A stretch of DNA of 64,000 nt from Paenibacillus sp. FSL K6-1330 (GCF_037976825.1 NZ_CP150269.1:4415501-4479500); one strand, 5' to 3'. Positions 18,003 through 26,884 are shown, counted from the stretch's first letter. Notes: a model not told the origin generated them from the letters alone. Numbers and translations are program-made.

Positions 18003-18620
18003 ATGCAAAATCAGGATTGTAATTTTACGCCGCTGAAAAACAAATTAAAGGAACAGCTCTCGGATATCACCAGACAATTACAGCATATCATCGTCAATTT
18101 GGACCAGGATAGTTCATGTCTGCTGGGTGAGTTAGACCTTGTCAGAACTAAATTTTTGGAAGCTGAATCGATTTCATCAACGTATTATCTCAATTGTTTT
18201 CTCTTCCCCTTCACAAGCAAATACCAAGAAATCGCGAAATCCATATATCATCTCAGTCAAAAAAAACGGGGTGCGCTCATTGTGATTCAACGGGAAGATG
18301 GTCTGGATTCGTTAATAACGCCAGGGATTCCCTTGTCTGCAGAAATCACAAGTCCCTTGCTTGAATCCATATTTGTTCCCGGCAGCCCGCTGCACGATGG
18401 GGCTGTGCTCGTACGTAAAGAGATGATTATTTCCGCCGCAAACGTGTTGCCTTTAACAGCAAAAACCTATGGTGAACGTAAGCTCGGAACCCGTCACCGT
18501 GCAGCCATTGGCCTATCCGAAATCAGCGATGCCTTGGTACTCGTTGTATCAGAGGAGACAGGCAAAACCTCCTTCTGTATGAAAGGAACGCTTTACCCCT
18601 TATCCATTAGTAGCCCCTAA
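18003..18620 (+). CDS. cdaS: Sporulation-type diadenylate cyclase
   Basis: 205 residues, AAGGAGGAAG before the ATG. An N-terminal two-helix region (about 1-70, rich in charged and Leu residues) is the autoinhibitory YojJ-type extension. The DAC domain carries the two signature motifs: D132-G133-A134 in LHDGAVLV and R164-H165-R166 in GTRHRAAIGLSE. It makes cyclic di-AMP from two ATP. In B. subtilis CdaS acts in the spore and germination, under late sporulation sigma factors. I could not assign a sigma-G promoter here with confidence. Confidence 0.95.
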   Translation: MQNQDCNFTPLKNKLKEQLSDITRQLQHIIVNLDQDSSCLLGELDLVRTKFLEAESISSTYYLNCFLFPFTSKYQEIAKSIYHLSQKKRGALIVIQREDGLDSLITPGIPLSAEITSPLLESIFVPGSPLHDGAVLVRKEMIISAANVLPLTAKTYGERKLGTRHRAAIGLSEISDALVLVVSEETGKTSFCMKGTLYPLSISSP

Positions 18621-18631
18621 TTAGTCAGCAC

Positions 18632-18763
18632 ATGGATCTCGGCGTGGCCGGAATCGCTGCATCCTTCATCGTGCAATACTTAATCGATAAATACCGTATT
18701 TATATCCATCCGATTTGTTCTAAGAAGGCGGCACGTCGATTCATTCTCTCCGCAATGCATTAA
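18632..18763 (+). CDS. Possible 43-residue small protein downstream of cdaS
   Basis: An ATG frame begins 12 bp after the cdaS stop: a hydrophobic part (MDLGVAGIAASFIVQYLID) followed by a basic tail (SKKAARRFILSAMH). The composition is protein-like (one amphipathic or short membrane segment plus a cationic end), and the frame lies before the shared terminator. There is no convincing ribosome binding site, so it could be translated by coupling to cdaS, or be a remnant of a longer gene. Homology is unknown. Confidence 0.35.
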   Translation: MDLGVAGIAASFIVQYLIDKYRIYIHPICSKKAARRFILSAMH

Positions 18764-18778
18764 GACCAAACCATGCAA

Positions 18779-18814
18779 AAAAGAGCCGCAGAATTAGCAT
18801 CTGCGGCTCTTTTT
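18779..18814. terminator. Bidirectional terminator (cdaS / bshB2)
   Basis: AAAGAGCCGCAGA and TCTGCGGCTCTTT form a perfect stem with a 7-nt loop and flanking A and T runs, between convergent transcription units. Confidence 0.9.
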
Positions 18815-18838
18815 ATGGATCCATCCCATGTTGGAGAT

Positions 18839-19495
18839 TTATTCAAATGTATAGGTCCAGAAACGTTCCGTCCCGAAGCGCTGCTCCACTTCCTTGGCCT
18901 TCATCTGTTTCTTGCCCAGCAGCTCCGCTGCTTGGAATTGAGAGCGATGGGCTTGAATGGAGTTCAGCTTCTGTACCATAAACATGGATACATCTTGATA
19001 AACATCCGGTTTACCCAATTCTTGCTCACAATTGTTGGAGAATGCCAGACATTGAACGACTGGTCGATCCCCGGCAGGCATACGCTGAATCGTGCGGATT
19101 ACAGCCGCTCCCGTTGCATCATGGTCAGGGTGAACGCTATATCCAGGGTAGAACGTGAACACCAGCGATGGCTTTATCTCCTGAAGCAGGGAAGCAATCG
19201 CGCTATCCAGCTTATTTTGATCCTCGAATTCAATCGTTTTATCATGGAAACCAAGCAATCTCAAATCCTGTATGCCTATCGCTTTGCAGGATTCCTCCAG
19301 CTCTGCTTTGCGAATGGTTGGAAGCGTGATACGGTTTGCAAACGGGGGAATGCCCATATTGCGGCCCATCTCCCCAAGCGTTAGGCAAGCATAGGTCACA
19401 TGAGCGCCTTCCATAATGTATTTAGCCAACGTTCCGGATAAACCAAATGCTTCATCATCCGGGTGCGGCAATATGACCAGTATGTTTTGCTCCAT
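18839..19495 (-). CDS. bshB2: Bacillithiol biosynthesis deacetylase BshB2
   Basis: 218 residues of the PIG-L/LmbE zinc deacetylase family. The zinc motif HPDDE is at residues 11-15, and a later HPDHDA block (after FTFYPGYSV) supplies the third metal ligand. BshB removes the acetyl group of GlcNAc-malate to give GlcN-malate, the second step of bacillithiol synthesis. The assignment to BshB2 (YojG type) rather than BshB1 rests on the YojF partner 22 bp upstream, as in B. subtilis. ATG at 19495 is preferred over the in-frame TTG just before it. Confidence 0.93.
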   Translation of the reverse strand: MEQNILVILPHPDDEAFGLSGTLAKYIMEGAHVTYACLTLGEMGRNMGIPPFANRITLPTIRKAELEESCKAIGIQDLRLLGFHDKTIEFEDQNKLDSAIASLLQEIKPSLVFTFYPGYSVHPDHDATGAAVIRTIQRMPAGDRPVVQCLAFSNNCEQELGKPDVYQDVSMFMVQKLNSIQAHRSQFQAAELLGKKQMKAKEVEQRFGTERFWTYTFE

Positions 19496-19517
19496 CAATC
19501 CTCGTCTCCTCTCTCTA

Positions 19518-19862
19518 TTAAAAAGGCTCCCGGCTCAGCTGCAAAGCGACAACCAGTTTGCCCTGACTGTCATGACCTGCCATGATCAGCCGATCGGTAT
19601 CACTCTGTTCGAAATGGGTGAGTCCTTCCGTATATACCCAGCCTTGACTCATTTTCAATCCAACCCGATAGGGTCCATTGCCGGATATAGAACCGTGGCT
19701 GTAACGAATGGTTGCATTCGTAATAAAGTTAGCCGCGGGGTGCTTCGTGCTGTCATAATGGGCAGCATAAGCGCCTGTTGTCATCTCAAGGTGAATATAT
19801 AAATCCTGGTCCTTCAATTTATCAATCATTTGTTGTACTTCGGTTTGATTTATGAGTTCCAT
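19518..19862 (-). CDS. yojF: YojF family protein (DUF1806), bacillithiol-linked
   Basis: 114 residues from MELINQTEVQQMIDKLKDQ; the ATG follows GGAGGGAATT, and an in-frame TTG lies inside that ribosome binding site. Blocks YIHLEMTTGAYA and ATIRYSHGSISGNGPYRVGLKM fit DUF1806. The fold is a small beta-rich protein of unknown activity that is nearly always next to bshB2. It probably supports the deacetylase or the same pathway. Confidence 0.88.
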   Translation of the reverse strand: MELINQTEVQQMIDKLKDQDLYIHLEMTTGAYAAHYDSTKHPAANFITNATIRYSHGSISGNGPYRVGLKMSQGWVYTEGLTHFEQSDTDRLIMAGHDSQGKLVVALQLSREPF

Positions 19863-19964
19863 AATTCCCTCCAATATAAAGAATCACAACATGTAAGCAG
19901 TCGATATGATAATTCTATCATAATTATAGAGCAGGACGAAAATATATAAACGAAGACGTTTGAT

Positions 19965-20456
19965 TTATCTCCCAATAAAAAGAGAGGCGTATTCCGGCTG
20001 TGCTGCATATACGCTAAGGTCGTGCTCTGAAATAACCTTATAACCTTCCCTGCGCAGCAGAGCCGTAGTTACGCCATAACCGGCTATCTTCTCATTGGCA
20101 AATTCTCCATTATAAATCATGGCACTGCCGCAGGAAGGACTGCTCTCTTTCAGGACGATCAGCAATGCTCCGAGCTCTTGTGCCACTCGAAGCGCTTGGT
20201 AGGCACCATTTATATACATCTCGGTCACGTCTTTCCCGGACAATTCAACCACTCTAGCATTCCCTGCCAGTACGTCATCACCGTTTCCTCCGACGATCTC
20301 CGCAGGCTCCCGTGGAGTTGAGAATCCGCCAAGAAGTTCGGGACATACGGTCACAGCTTTCTTCGATTTGACCAGCTGCTGAATGTTCGCATCCAAACTG
20401 TCCGTAGCGTTATAACGAACCTGCAAACCGGCTAAACACGAGCTTACAACAATCAC
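19965..20456 (-). CDS. DUF523 family protein
   Basis: 163 residues from a GTG start: TTTGAGGTG serves as ribosome binding site six bases before it, and the product then begins with IVVSSCLAGLQVRYN, the family N-terminus. Conserved cysteines occur in SSCLAG, VCPELLGG and KESSPSCGS, which could hold a metal cluster or thiol site. The function is not established. The next gene downstream on the same strand is yojF with about 100 bp between, so co-transcription is uncertain. Confidence 0.88.
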   Translation of the reverse strand: MIVVSSCLAGLQVRYNATDSLDANIQQLVKSKKAVTVCPELLGGFSTPREPAEIVGGNGDDVLAGNARVVELSGKDVTEMYINGAYQALRVAQELGALLIVLKESSPSCGSAMIYNGEFANEKIAGYGVTTALLRREGYKVISEHDLSVYAAQPEYASLFIGR

Positions 20457-20640
20457 AGGTGACACCTCAAATCTCTCGTTCTTACTTACAAATAACAATA
20501 CTGCCTATGCCATTCGCCCTCATTTAAGTATCAGGAATCAGAATCCAAATGTCAACGAAATGCAATGAAGAGCTGCCATGGTGTGAGGTAGCCTTCAATG
20601 CCAAAAGTGTATCAACATACGAACCGATCCTCTCCAGGGC

Positions 20641-21501
20641 TCAACGCAGCATGGGAGCAACCCTTTTGAGAAAATGATTCATTAATAATGGCAAAGAAAT
20701 CAGAATCGGCGGATCATCCAGCCGGGGAACATGCAATGTTACATGAAGATGCGGGGTCTTGAAGTTTGGGGTAACGATAATGGGTTCCTTCGAACGGGTA
20801 CGCAGCGTGGTAGACTTAGGAAGCAGGAAATCAACCGCCTGCATGCCCCATGGGACCGAAGTGGCCATCAGATAATACGTTCCGGGTCTGACGTCGCCGA
20901 ACCGAAACGAGCCGACGGAGGATAACAAAGTTCCGTATAACGGTAAACCTTCGGGAATCGGCTTGGCGAACAGCCCGATCAAGATGACACCCTGAAATGG
21001 AGCCGTTGCCTCTACCGTGCCCTCAACTGTCAGATTGGGATTCACAACCGGTATGGAGTCACGCCAGCTGTTCAGTTTCTGTAGGGATAACAGATGCTCG
21101 TCCGCCTCTTCCCTCGAGTTTCGAAACTGGGAAGGGGTCACTCCTACTCTTTCCGTAAAGCGTGTTGTAAATGTACCCAGACTCTGCTGACCGATCTCCA
21201 TGGCGACATCCCGGATACTCAGATGTGTATGTAATAGCAAGTCCTTCGCCTTCTCCAAACGAAGCGAGGACACATAATATAATGGAGGCAGTCCGATTCG
21301 ATCCTTAAATATACGCGAAAAATGATATGGGCTGTATCCTATGTAATCCGCCAGTGTCGATAACGGAAGAGGCTCATAAATATTATTGTGAATATACGCG
21401 ATTACCTCATCGATTTCAGCATATCGATCAGTCATCAGGTCTGCACCATCCTTCATTCCGGATATTATGTCTGGGTCCAATCCAACTCTTCCGAGGAACA
21501 A
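20641..21501 (-). CDS. AraC family regulator, N-terminal DNA-binding type
   Basis: Up to 286 residues. The double helix-turn-helix is at the N-terminus (about 28-125: LSTLADYIGYSPYHFSRIFKDRIGLPPLYYVSSLRLEKAKDLLLH and the second HTH ending GVTPSQFRNSR). A beta-rich C-terminal domain follows (about 150-286), perhaps ligand binding as in the MmsR/YdeC-like proteins. The true start may be the ATG at 21435 (MTDRYAEIDEV), which follows AAGGATGGTG. It has no adjacent partner on its strand within 120 bp and may be autonomous. Confidence 0.85.
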   Translation of the reverse strand: MFLGRVGLDPDIISGMKDGADLMTDRYAEIDEVIAYIHNNIYEPLPLSTLADYIGYSPYHFSRIFKDRIGLPPLYYVSSLRLEKAKDLLLHTHLSIRDVAMEIGQQSLGTFTTRFTERVGVTPSQFRNSREEADEHLLSLQKLNSWRDSIPVVNPNLTVEGTVEATAPFQGVILIGLFAKPIPEGLPLYGTLLSSVGSFRFGDVRPGTYYLMATSVPWGMQAVDFLLPKSTTLRTRSKEPIIVTPNFKTPHLHVTLHVPRLDDPPILISLPLLMNHFLKRVAPMLR

Positions 21502-21587
21502 TTGTTCGCATTTATACTATCATATCCATCTAAAAAATGGAAGCTTTTATATGTTAAAAATATCACCTCACAAGTATAAACAATCAC

Positions 21588-21617
21588 AAAAAAAAGCCGC
21601 GCTGCACGCGCGGCTTT
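21588..21617 (-). terminator. Terminator of the Gfo/Idh operon
   Basis: Minus strand: AAAGCCGCGCG, short loop, GCGCGGCTTT followed by a T-run (complement of the A-run at 21588-21595), ten bases after the dehydrogenase stop. Confidence 0.88.
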
Positions 21618-21624
21618 CTTACCA

Positions 21625-22713
21625 TCAATCCAAGTCCGGAATATGAATCTCAACCTCTTTTTTGCTTTGGGAAGACCGCAAGATGCCGTCCAGAATCGCT
21701 TGATTCCGAAGCACCTGCTCGCCCGGGATCGGTGCCGGCTTGCCTTCGCGCACAGCGCTTACGAAATCCTTGATTTTCTCCTCAAATACGTTAAGCTCAT
21801 GGTGGACCAGCGGTATTGCGCTTTCGGTATGATGACCTTGGATATCATGGAACAAGGAGATCGATCCTACCTTCCCATCCCACACACCGCTCCAAGGGCC
21901 TGAACCTGCCGGTGTAATCTTCATGCCCGCATCCGTTCCAAGGAACATGGTCGCCCCCAAGGTATCCATATGCATAGCCCACGAAGTTTTAAAGTTAAGC
22001 ACAAGGTCTCCTTCGAATCGTATCATCGCTACGCCGAAATCCTCGACGTTAAACGCTCCGGATTCGGAGTGATATTTGGGATTCGTGCCAAAATAATTCG
22101 ATGTATACGCGGATACCGTCAACGGTTTGGGATATCCAAGTGCGTTCAGGGCCATGTCCAAGGAATAACAGCCAATGTCCGCCATGGCACCTGCCCCTGA
22201 AATCTCCTGTCGAACAAACGTGCCACCCGGCATCCCACGGCGGCGACCGCCTCCGGTTTCCACATAATAGACTTTTCCAAGCTCGCCGTTTTGGATCAGA
22301 TTCTTAATGATGCCCATGTTCGGATCATAACGCGGCTGGAAGCCTACATTGAGCATATTCCCTGTCTTCTTCGCGATCTGGACCATCTCGATGGCTTCAT
22401 CCAACGTGACCGACATCGGTTTCTCGAGCATTACGTGTTTGCCCGCTGACAGCGCATCAATCGTGGTACTGTAATGAGCGACGTTTGGCGTACAGATGCT
22501 TACGCCATCCAGGTCGAGATCCAACAATCTGCGGTGATCATCAAATCCGATTGCCCCCTGAAGTCCCCAGCGCTCAATAAATTGATCGGCTCTGCCGGGT
22601 AAAATATCAGCTACGGCAACAATCTGCACATCGTCAATTTGTTTATAATACTTTGCATGCTCCCCCGCAATGCCGCCGCTTCCAATAATTCCTATTCGAA
22701 TGGTTTTGCTCAT
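21625..22713 (-). CDS. Gfo/Idh/MocA family NAD(P)-dependent oxidoreductase (first)
   Basis: 362 residues. Rossmann motif RIGIIGSGGIAGEHAKYY at the N-terminus; EKPMSVTLDEA carries the family lysine of the EKP motif; the C-terminal alpha/beta domain follows with GGGRRRGMPGGTF and DIGCYSLDMALNALG, whose D and H/Y-type residues shape the active site. Such enzymes oxidise or reduce a hydroxyl or aldehyde of sugars, inositols or glycosides. It is the last gene of a dehydrogenase-AraC-dehydrogenase operon; the gap to the AraC gene is 14 bp. Confidence 0.93.
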   Translation of the reverse strand: MSKTIRIGIIGSGGIAGEHAKYYKQIDDVQIVAVADILPGRADQFIERWGLQGAIGFDDHRRLLDLDLDGVSICTPNVAHYSTTIDALSAGKHVMLEKPMSVTLDEAIEMVQIAKKTGNMLNVGFQPRYDPNMGIIKNLIQNGELGKVYYVETGGGRRRGMPGGTFVRQEISGAGAMADIGCYSLDMALNALGYPKPLTVSAYTSNYFGTNPKYHSESGAFNVEDFGVAMIRFEGDLVLNFKTSWAMHMDTLGATMFLGTDAGMKITPAGSGPWSGVWDGKVGSISLFHDIQGHHTESAIPLVHHELNVFEEKIKDFVSAVREGKPAPIPGEQVLRNQAILDGILRSSQSKKEVEIHIPDLD

Positions 22714-22727
22714 GGCTGATACTCCCC

Positions 22728-23675
22728 CTACAATTTCACATTCATTGCTCGATATGTTGATGGCGTATATCCATATCTCTTTCGAAACACGGTATGCAAA
22801 TAACTTCCGCTTGAGAAGCCTTCGTGGATGGCGATTTTATCAATCGACCAATTGGTATCGATCAGCTTCCTGCATACGGCTTCAAGCCGGACATGTTCCA
22901 GTATTTCGCTGAAGGACTGCCCTTCCGCTTGCTCCTTGAATATTCGCTGCAGCTGCCTTGAGCTGATATGCAGCTTCTCCGCGACGTCATCCAGTACAAC
23001 CTCTCCCGAAGAGTTTGCATGAATATACTCCAGGGCCAATTGATAGCGGTAAGCCTTCATATCTCGTGAAGGCAGTTCCGCTTCCGATGGCTCGGATTCA
23101 TATGCGCGTACAGCGCGCAGCAATATCTGAATAATGCACTGCTTAATCGTTGTATACAGACCCGAATACTTCTCCTGAGAAGCCTGATAAGCCTCAAGGA
23201 AATAAGGCATCGCACGATGGATATCCATCGTTGGCTTCAGCGGTAATCCCCTCAGCTTCTCCATACAGTCATCGGCTTCCGCCATTTCCCATGGATCCGA
23301 AACAGGCAGCACCTGGCTCTCATGCTCGGATACCTCATCGCGTGGAATAATGTCCACATGCAGACATAATTCGTCCATCGGCTCCGCTGCATCCGCCTCC
23401 TGATAATGAAGCACATTCGGACCCGTTAAATAAAACATGCCTTCCCGCAGCGGATAAGGTTCCTCTTCCATAATAACGGTCCCCTTGCCGCGGGGTATGA
23501 AATGAAACTCATACTCCGCATGCTTGTGGAAGGAGACAATCTTTCCTGGCGGAAAGGTGGTGAGATGAAACCGAAGAACCCGGATCTCATAACGCCCCCA
23601 ATAGACTCTCAGATCAAGTCGCTCCAAGGCATCCTGCCGATCTTTCATCAATTCGTATGGAAAATGGTTATTCAT
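22728..23675 (-). CDS. AraC family regulator with N-terminal cupin
   Basis: 315 residues. The N-terminal cupin-like sugar-sensing domain (about 25-110, SFHKHAEYEFHFIPRGKGTVI and HYQEADAAEPMDELCLHVD) is joined to a C-terminal AraC double HTH (about 212-312: VVLDDVAEKLHISSRQLQRIFKEQAEGQSFSEILEHVRLE then IDKIAIHEGFSSGSYLHTVFRKRYGYTPSTYR). It lies between two sugar-type dehydrogenases with short gaps and most likely controls them. The inducer is unknown. Confidence 0.93.
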   Translation of the reverse strand: MNNHFPYELMKDRQDALERLDLRVYWGRYEIRVLRFHLTTFPPGKIVSFHKHAEYEFHFIPRGKGTVIMEEEPYPLREGMFYLTGPNVLHYQEADAAEPMDELCLHVDIIPRDEVSEHESQVLPVSDPWEMAEADDCMEKLRGLPLKPTMDIHRAMPYFLEAYQASQEKYSGLYTTIKQCIIQILLRAVRAYESEPSEAELPSRDMKAYRYQLALEYIHANSSGEVVLDDVAEKLHISSRQLQRIFKEQAEGQSFSEILEHVRLEAVCRKLIDTNWSIDKIAIHEGFSSGSYLHTVFRKRYGYTPSTYRAMNVKL

Positions 23676-23697
23676 CCTGATGCATCATCCCTGTATC

Positions 23698-24699
23698 TTA
23701 TGCTTGCAGTTCATCCAAACGAATGGCGCGATGCTCTTTGGCCGAACGGTTGGATGCTTCCATTAGTTTGGTTAGTTCAACCGCAAATGCGATATTTTCC
23801 TCTGCAATGGTATCCTCTTGAATATGGGAAATCCATTGTTCAAATGCACTTGCACGATTCGCCGGTACCGGCAGCTCAATCCAAGCATCCTTGTACTCTT
23901 CTTTTTTCGTTGAACGAATCAGAAGTTTGCTATCCGGCGTTCCGTACAGAATCGTTCCATCCGTACCATGAATTTCAATCGTAAATGGCGAGAAGCTGTT
24001 AACAAATCCGGCTTCAACCACACCGACCGCTCCCGTAGCTGTAGAAAGCGTAGCAACGGCGTTGTCTTCCACTTCCTTACCCGTGATGTATCCGAAATTC
24101 GCATTGACATCAACCGCTTCTTCACCCAGGAACAAGCGTGTCAAATACATCGGATGACATCCCAGATCGATTAAGGCGCCTCCACGGCACTGCTCCAGGC
24201 TGTAAAAATGCTCAGGCAGCCATCCGGCAGTCGCGCCATTATGAGACAAGCGTACACGAACAAGTGTTACGGTGCCAAGCAACTCTTGCTGCAATACCTC
24301 GCGGATCGCCAAAGTATAACCGTCATTCAGTCGCGGTAGCGATACCGTTAATTTGACTTGGTTCTCATTCACGGCATTGATGATATCATTGACTTCTTGC
24401 AGGGTGGCAGCAATTACTTTTTCCGTGAAAATGTGTTTGCCTGCTGCCGCAGCTTTCAACATCACTTCTCTATGCATGGATGTCGGAGCATCCACGATCA
24501 CAGCATCGATATCGTCACTTTGCAGCATGTCATCCAAGGATTCATAAAAAGGTACGCCTTGCTTCTCCGCTGCTTCTCTTCCGCGCTCTGGGTTCTCATC
24601 CCATACCGCTACGATTTGAGCATCCGGATGCTCCTGCGCTTGTTTCGTATAATCCCACGCGTGCACATGCCAATAACTAATTTTTCCGATTCTAATCAT
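23698..24699 (-). CDS. Gfo/Idh/MocA family oxidoreductase (second)
   Basis: 333 residues; the ATG at 24699 has TGAGGTG six bases upstream (an in-frame GTG lies inside that site). The N-terminal MIRIGKISYWHVHAWDY has an atypical dinucleotide-binding turn (usual GxGxxG replaced by KISYWHVHAW). EKVIAATLQEV replaces the common EKP, and DLGCHPMYLTRLFLG is conserved. The altered nucleotide loop suggests a divergent subfamily or weak cofactor specificity. First gene of the three-gene operon. Confidence 0.9.
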   Translation of the reverse strand: MIRIGKISYWHVHAWDYTKQAQEHPDAQIVAVWDENPERGREAAEKQGVPFYESLDDMLQSDDIDAVIVDAPTSMHREVMLKAAAAGKHIFTEKVIAATLQEVNDIINAVNENQVKLTVSLPRLNDGYTLAIREVLQQELLGTVTLVRVRLSHNGATAGWLPEHFYSLEQCRGGALIDLGCHPMYLTRLFLGEEAVDVNANFGYITGKEVEDNAVATLSTATGAVGVVEAGFVNSFSPFTIEIHGTDGTILYGTPDSKLLIRSTKKEEYKDAWIELPVPANRASAFEQWISHIQEDTIAEENIAFAVELTKLMEASNRSAKEHRAIRLDELQA

Positions 24700-24817
24700 T
24701 CTCGTCACCTCAGTATCTAATATTAGGACATCATGCCATTAATCTATCACACGAACCGCCCGATTCACAGTGTAAAATTGCGACAATCAAGTTAGATATC
24801 ACGACACGGTGACACGT

Positions 24818-24841
24818 AAAAAACTCCGCCAGTTGACGGAG
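24818..24841 (-). terminator. Terminator of the bstA-like gene
   Basis: Minus strand: CTCCGTCAACTGGCGGAG (CTCCG/CGGAG stem) followed by TTTTTT, 16 bp after the stop. Confidence 0.8.
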
Positions 24842-24856
24842 CAGGCTGTGCTGTAT

Positions 24857-25381
24857 CTAAAATTTCAATCGTTCTTTTGCAGATGTGACATGTGCAGTAT
24901 GGTGCTTTCCATGCCAGGCGTACATGCCCATGGCGTATTCCAGACTGGTTTTTCGCTGGTTCTCTGGGTGATAGAACGTTCTGAGATAGTCTCCGTTATC
25001 CATGATGTCTAACAAAGCACCCCATCTGGCATGCATGCCATCAAGCAAAACAAGCGATGCCTCAATGTCCAGGATCAATGAATCTTGAAGGGCAGCCCAC
25101 TTCTGCTCGTCATAAGGCTTAATTGTTGGGTTGTCTTCCGTTAAAGCAAGTTTAAACCGAATATAGCTGTTCATGTGGCTATCTGCAAGATGGTGAACGA
25201 CTTGACGGATCGTCCAACCTCCATCTCGATAAGATACATTCAGTTGTTCCTGGCTTAGCCCCTGGACTGCAGCCCTCAGTTTCTCCGGCAGGCTCTTAAT
25301 CTCTTGAATCCAGAGCTCCCTTTGTTCAGGCGCGGAGTGCCCTTCCCATTCAAATTGCCCTATCGGGTATCTCAAATCCAT
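24857..25381 (-). CDS. bstA: DinB/YfiT family metal-dependent thiol-S-transferase (BstA-like)
   Basis: 174 residues of the YfiT branch of the DinB four-helix fold. It begins DLRYPIGQFEWEG, and carries VVHHLADSHMNS (H63, H64) and HGKHHTAHV (H157, H160, H161) that supply the metal-binding histidines. B. subtilis YfiT is a bacillithiol S-transferase that joins bacillithiol to electrophiles. The presence of bshB2-yojF 5 kb away fits, although physical linkage is loose. Full length; the start follows AAGGAGTGAGGG. Confidence 0.85.
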   Translation of the reverse strand: MDLRYPIGQFEWEGHSAPEQRELWIQEIKSLPEKLRAAVQGLSQEQLNVSYRDGGWTIRQVVHHLADSHMNSYIRFKLALTEDNPTIKPYDEQKWAALQDSLILDIEASLVLLDGMHARWGALLDIMDNGDYLRTFYHPENQRKTSLEYAMGMYAWHGKHHTAHVTSAKERLKF

Positions 25382-25472
25382 GTTCCCTCACTCCTTGACC
25401 ATCATTTTTTGTAAAATTCGTATGGTAATGATATTAGCATTTTACAACGAGTCCAGTATCCCTGATCCGATG

Positions 25473-26381
25473 TCAATCCACCGCAATCCGTTCAAAATTA
25501 CGCAGCGTCCGAAGTGCATTCCATGTCAGAACGCCCTTCCATTCCTCCTTGGCCAACGGCCATACCTCTTCGTACTGGTACCAGCTCCAATTGGGCTCCC
25601 AGGCACCATCTTCCCCTTGATTCTCTATAAGCAAATCCAGTTCCAGCGGCAGAAGCTCTTGGTATTTAGCATAATAAGGTGAATTCGGAGAATCCATAAT
25701 GCTGAGAGGCGTTGCTCCGTATCCCTCGCGGCTGCCAGGATCCCTGCTTATGCAATTATCCATGAAGACCTCAAGGGTTTCTTCGATCTCGGAAGCCTGT
25801 TCTTTCGGCAATCTTTCGTTCAAGCGCAAATAACAAAACAATTCATGCATTTCATGAAGATCGCTAGATTGTTTCAGGTAGTTCACAGCATAATCAATCC
25901 TTGATTCCAAAAACTCTAAAGGGTATAACTCCCGCTCGTCGATAAAATAGGCGGTGATATCCGCATTCGGATTTCCCCAATGATCCTTGAAGGCTCCGTA
26001 CTGCCACCAGATCGCCCTCGGAGACTGCTCGGCTTCCTTAGGAATAATGTCCCACCCTGACCGTTCTGGCACATAGGAGTGCTCAAGATACTTTAACGTG
26101 GATATAACCCGTTCGCTGCGCTCCGGATGATCTGGATTTAACCGAAGAATCTCAAGCGCTCTGGTTGTTGCCAGAGCAGATGACTCCTTGCAGCGAAGAT
26201 CGGGCTCAAGACCATGACCAAATCCACCGTCCTCGTTCTGATAGCTATCGAGCTCGGTTAATACGTCAGTAAACGACCCGTCCTCGAATTCGTACCGGAA
26301 TAGTGCCCGTTCAAGGTCCCTGGCCTGGTGCAGCATATATTGCCTGGCTTGTTCAAATCGCATCCTGTTTAGCTTCTTCAC
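25473..26381 (-). CDS. Uncharacterised alpha/alpha-toroid (terpene-cyclase-like) protein
   Basis: 302 residues, soluble and helical. SYQNEDGGFGHGLEPDLR and ENQGEDGAWEPNWSW are QxxDGGF/W-type repeats, as in prenyltransferase and squalene-cyclase toroids. The usual catalytic DxDD is not seen, so an enzymatic cyclase role is not supported. GTG start overlaps the stop of the VOC gene by 4 bp (GTGA), so the two are translationally coupled. Function unknown. Confidence 0.82.
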   Translation of the reverse strand: MKKLNRMRFEQARQYMLHQARDLERALFRYEFEDGSFTDVLTELDSYQNEDGGFGHGLEPDLRCKESSALATTRALEILRLNPDHPERSERVISTLKYLEHSYVPERSGWDIIPKEAEQSPRAIWWQYGAFKDHWGNPNADITAYFIDERELYPLEFLESRIDYAVNYLKQSSDLHEMHELFCYLRLNERLPKEQASEIEETLEVFMDNCISRDPGSREGYGATPLSIMDSPNSPYYAKYQELLPLELDLLIENQGEDGAWEPNWSWYQYEEVWPLAKEEWKGVLTWNALRTLRNFERIAVD

Positions 26382-26743
26382 TTGGATTCCAACTCCTCGT
26401 AGAAAGTGATTCGGTTGCCGAATGGATCAACGACACATAGTTCTTTGCTGTTCCAAGGTGCAGTCTCGATTCCAGGCCTGGAATACGGATAGTTCTGGCT
26501 TAACAGCTGTTCGTGAAAATCTTCAATCCCTGCCATCTCCACGCGAATGGCTGCTCCTGGGGAACAGTCTCCGTAATGCTCCGTCAAATGAATCGTTAAC
26601 AAATCCTTTGTTATTTGCATGTAGAGCGGTGCCGAGTCATCAAACCGATGTTCCCAATCCAAGGTAAAACCAAGATATTGGATATAGAATTCCCTTGCCT
26701 TCGTTTCATCGAATACCCTGAATAATGGTATGATTTTGCTCAT
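26378..26743 (-). CDS. VOC (glyoxalase/bleomycin-resistance fold) protein
   Basis: 121 residues from MSKIIPLFRVFD; the ATG follows GGGGGCAG. Paired beta-alpha-beta modules: KAREFYIQYLGFTLDWEHRF in the first, and PWNSKELCVVDPFGNRITFYEE in the second, the usual end with a conserved acidic metal or active-site position. It is close to the resistance-protein-type VOC subfamily (DPFGNRI). Substrate unknown. Confidence 0.88.
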   Translation of the reverse strand: MSKIIPLFRVFDETKAREFYIQYLGFTLDWEHRFDDSAPLYMQITKDLLTIHLTEHYGDCSPGAAIRVEMAGIEDFHEQLLSQNYPYSRPGIETAPWNSKELCVVDPFGNRITFYEELESK

Positions 26744-26845
26744 GATCTGCCCCCTACTACATCCTTTATTTTTCAAACTCCTTATGTATGTACTGCTGAC
26801 TTATTTAGAATATATCATAAATTCTGTAAGGCTCGTCCCAAAAAT

Positions 26846-26884
26846 AAAAACCCAGCACAGATACATAAAACCACGTTTGCTGGG
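26846..26884 (-). terminator. Terminator of the DedA/PAP2 operon
   Basis: Minus strand CCCAGCA (26884-26878) pairs with TGCTGGG (26857-26851), then TTTTTATTTTT. Confidence 0.8.
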
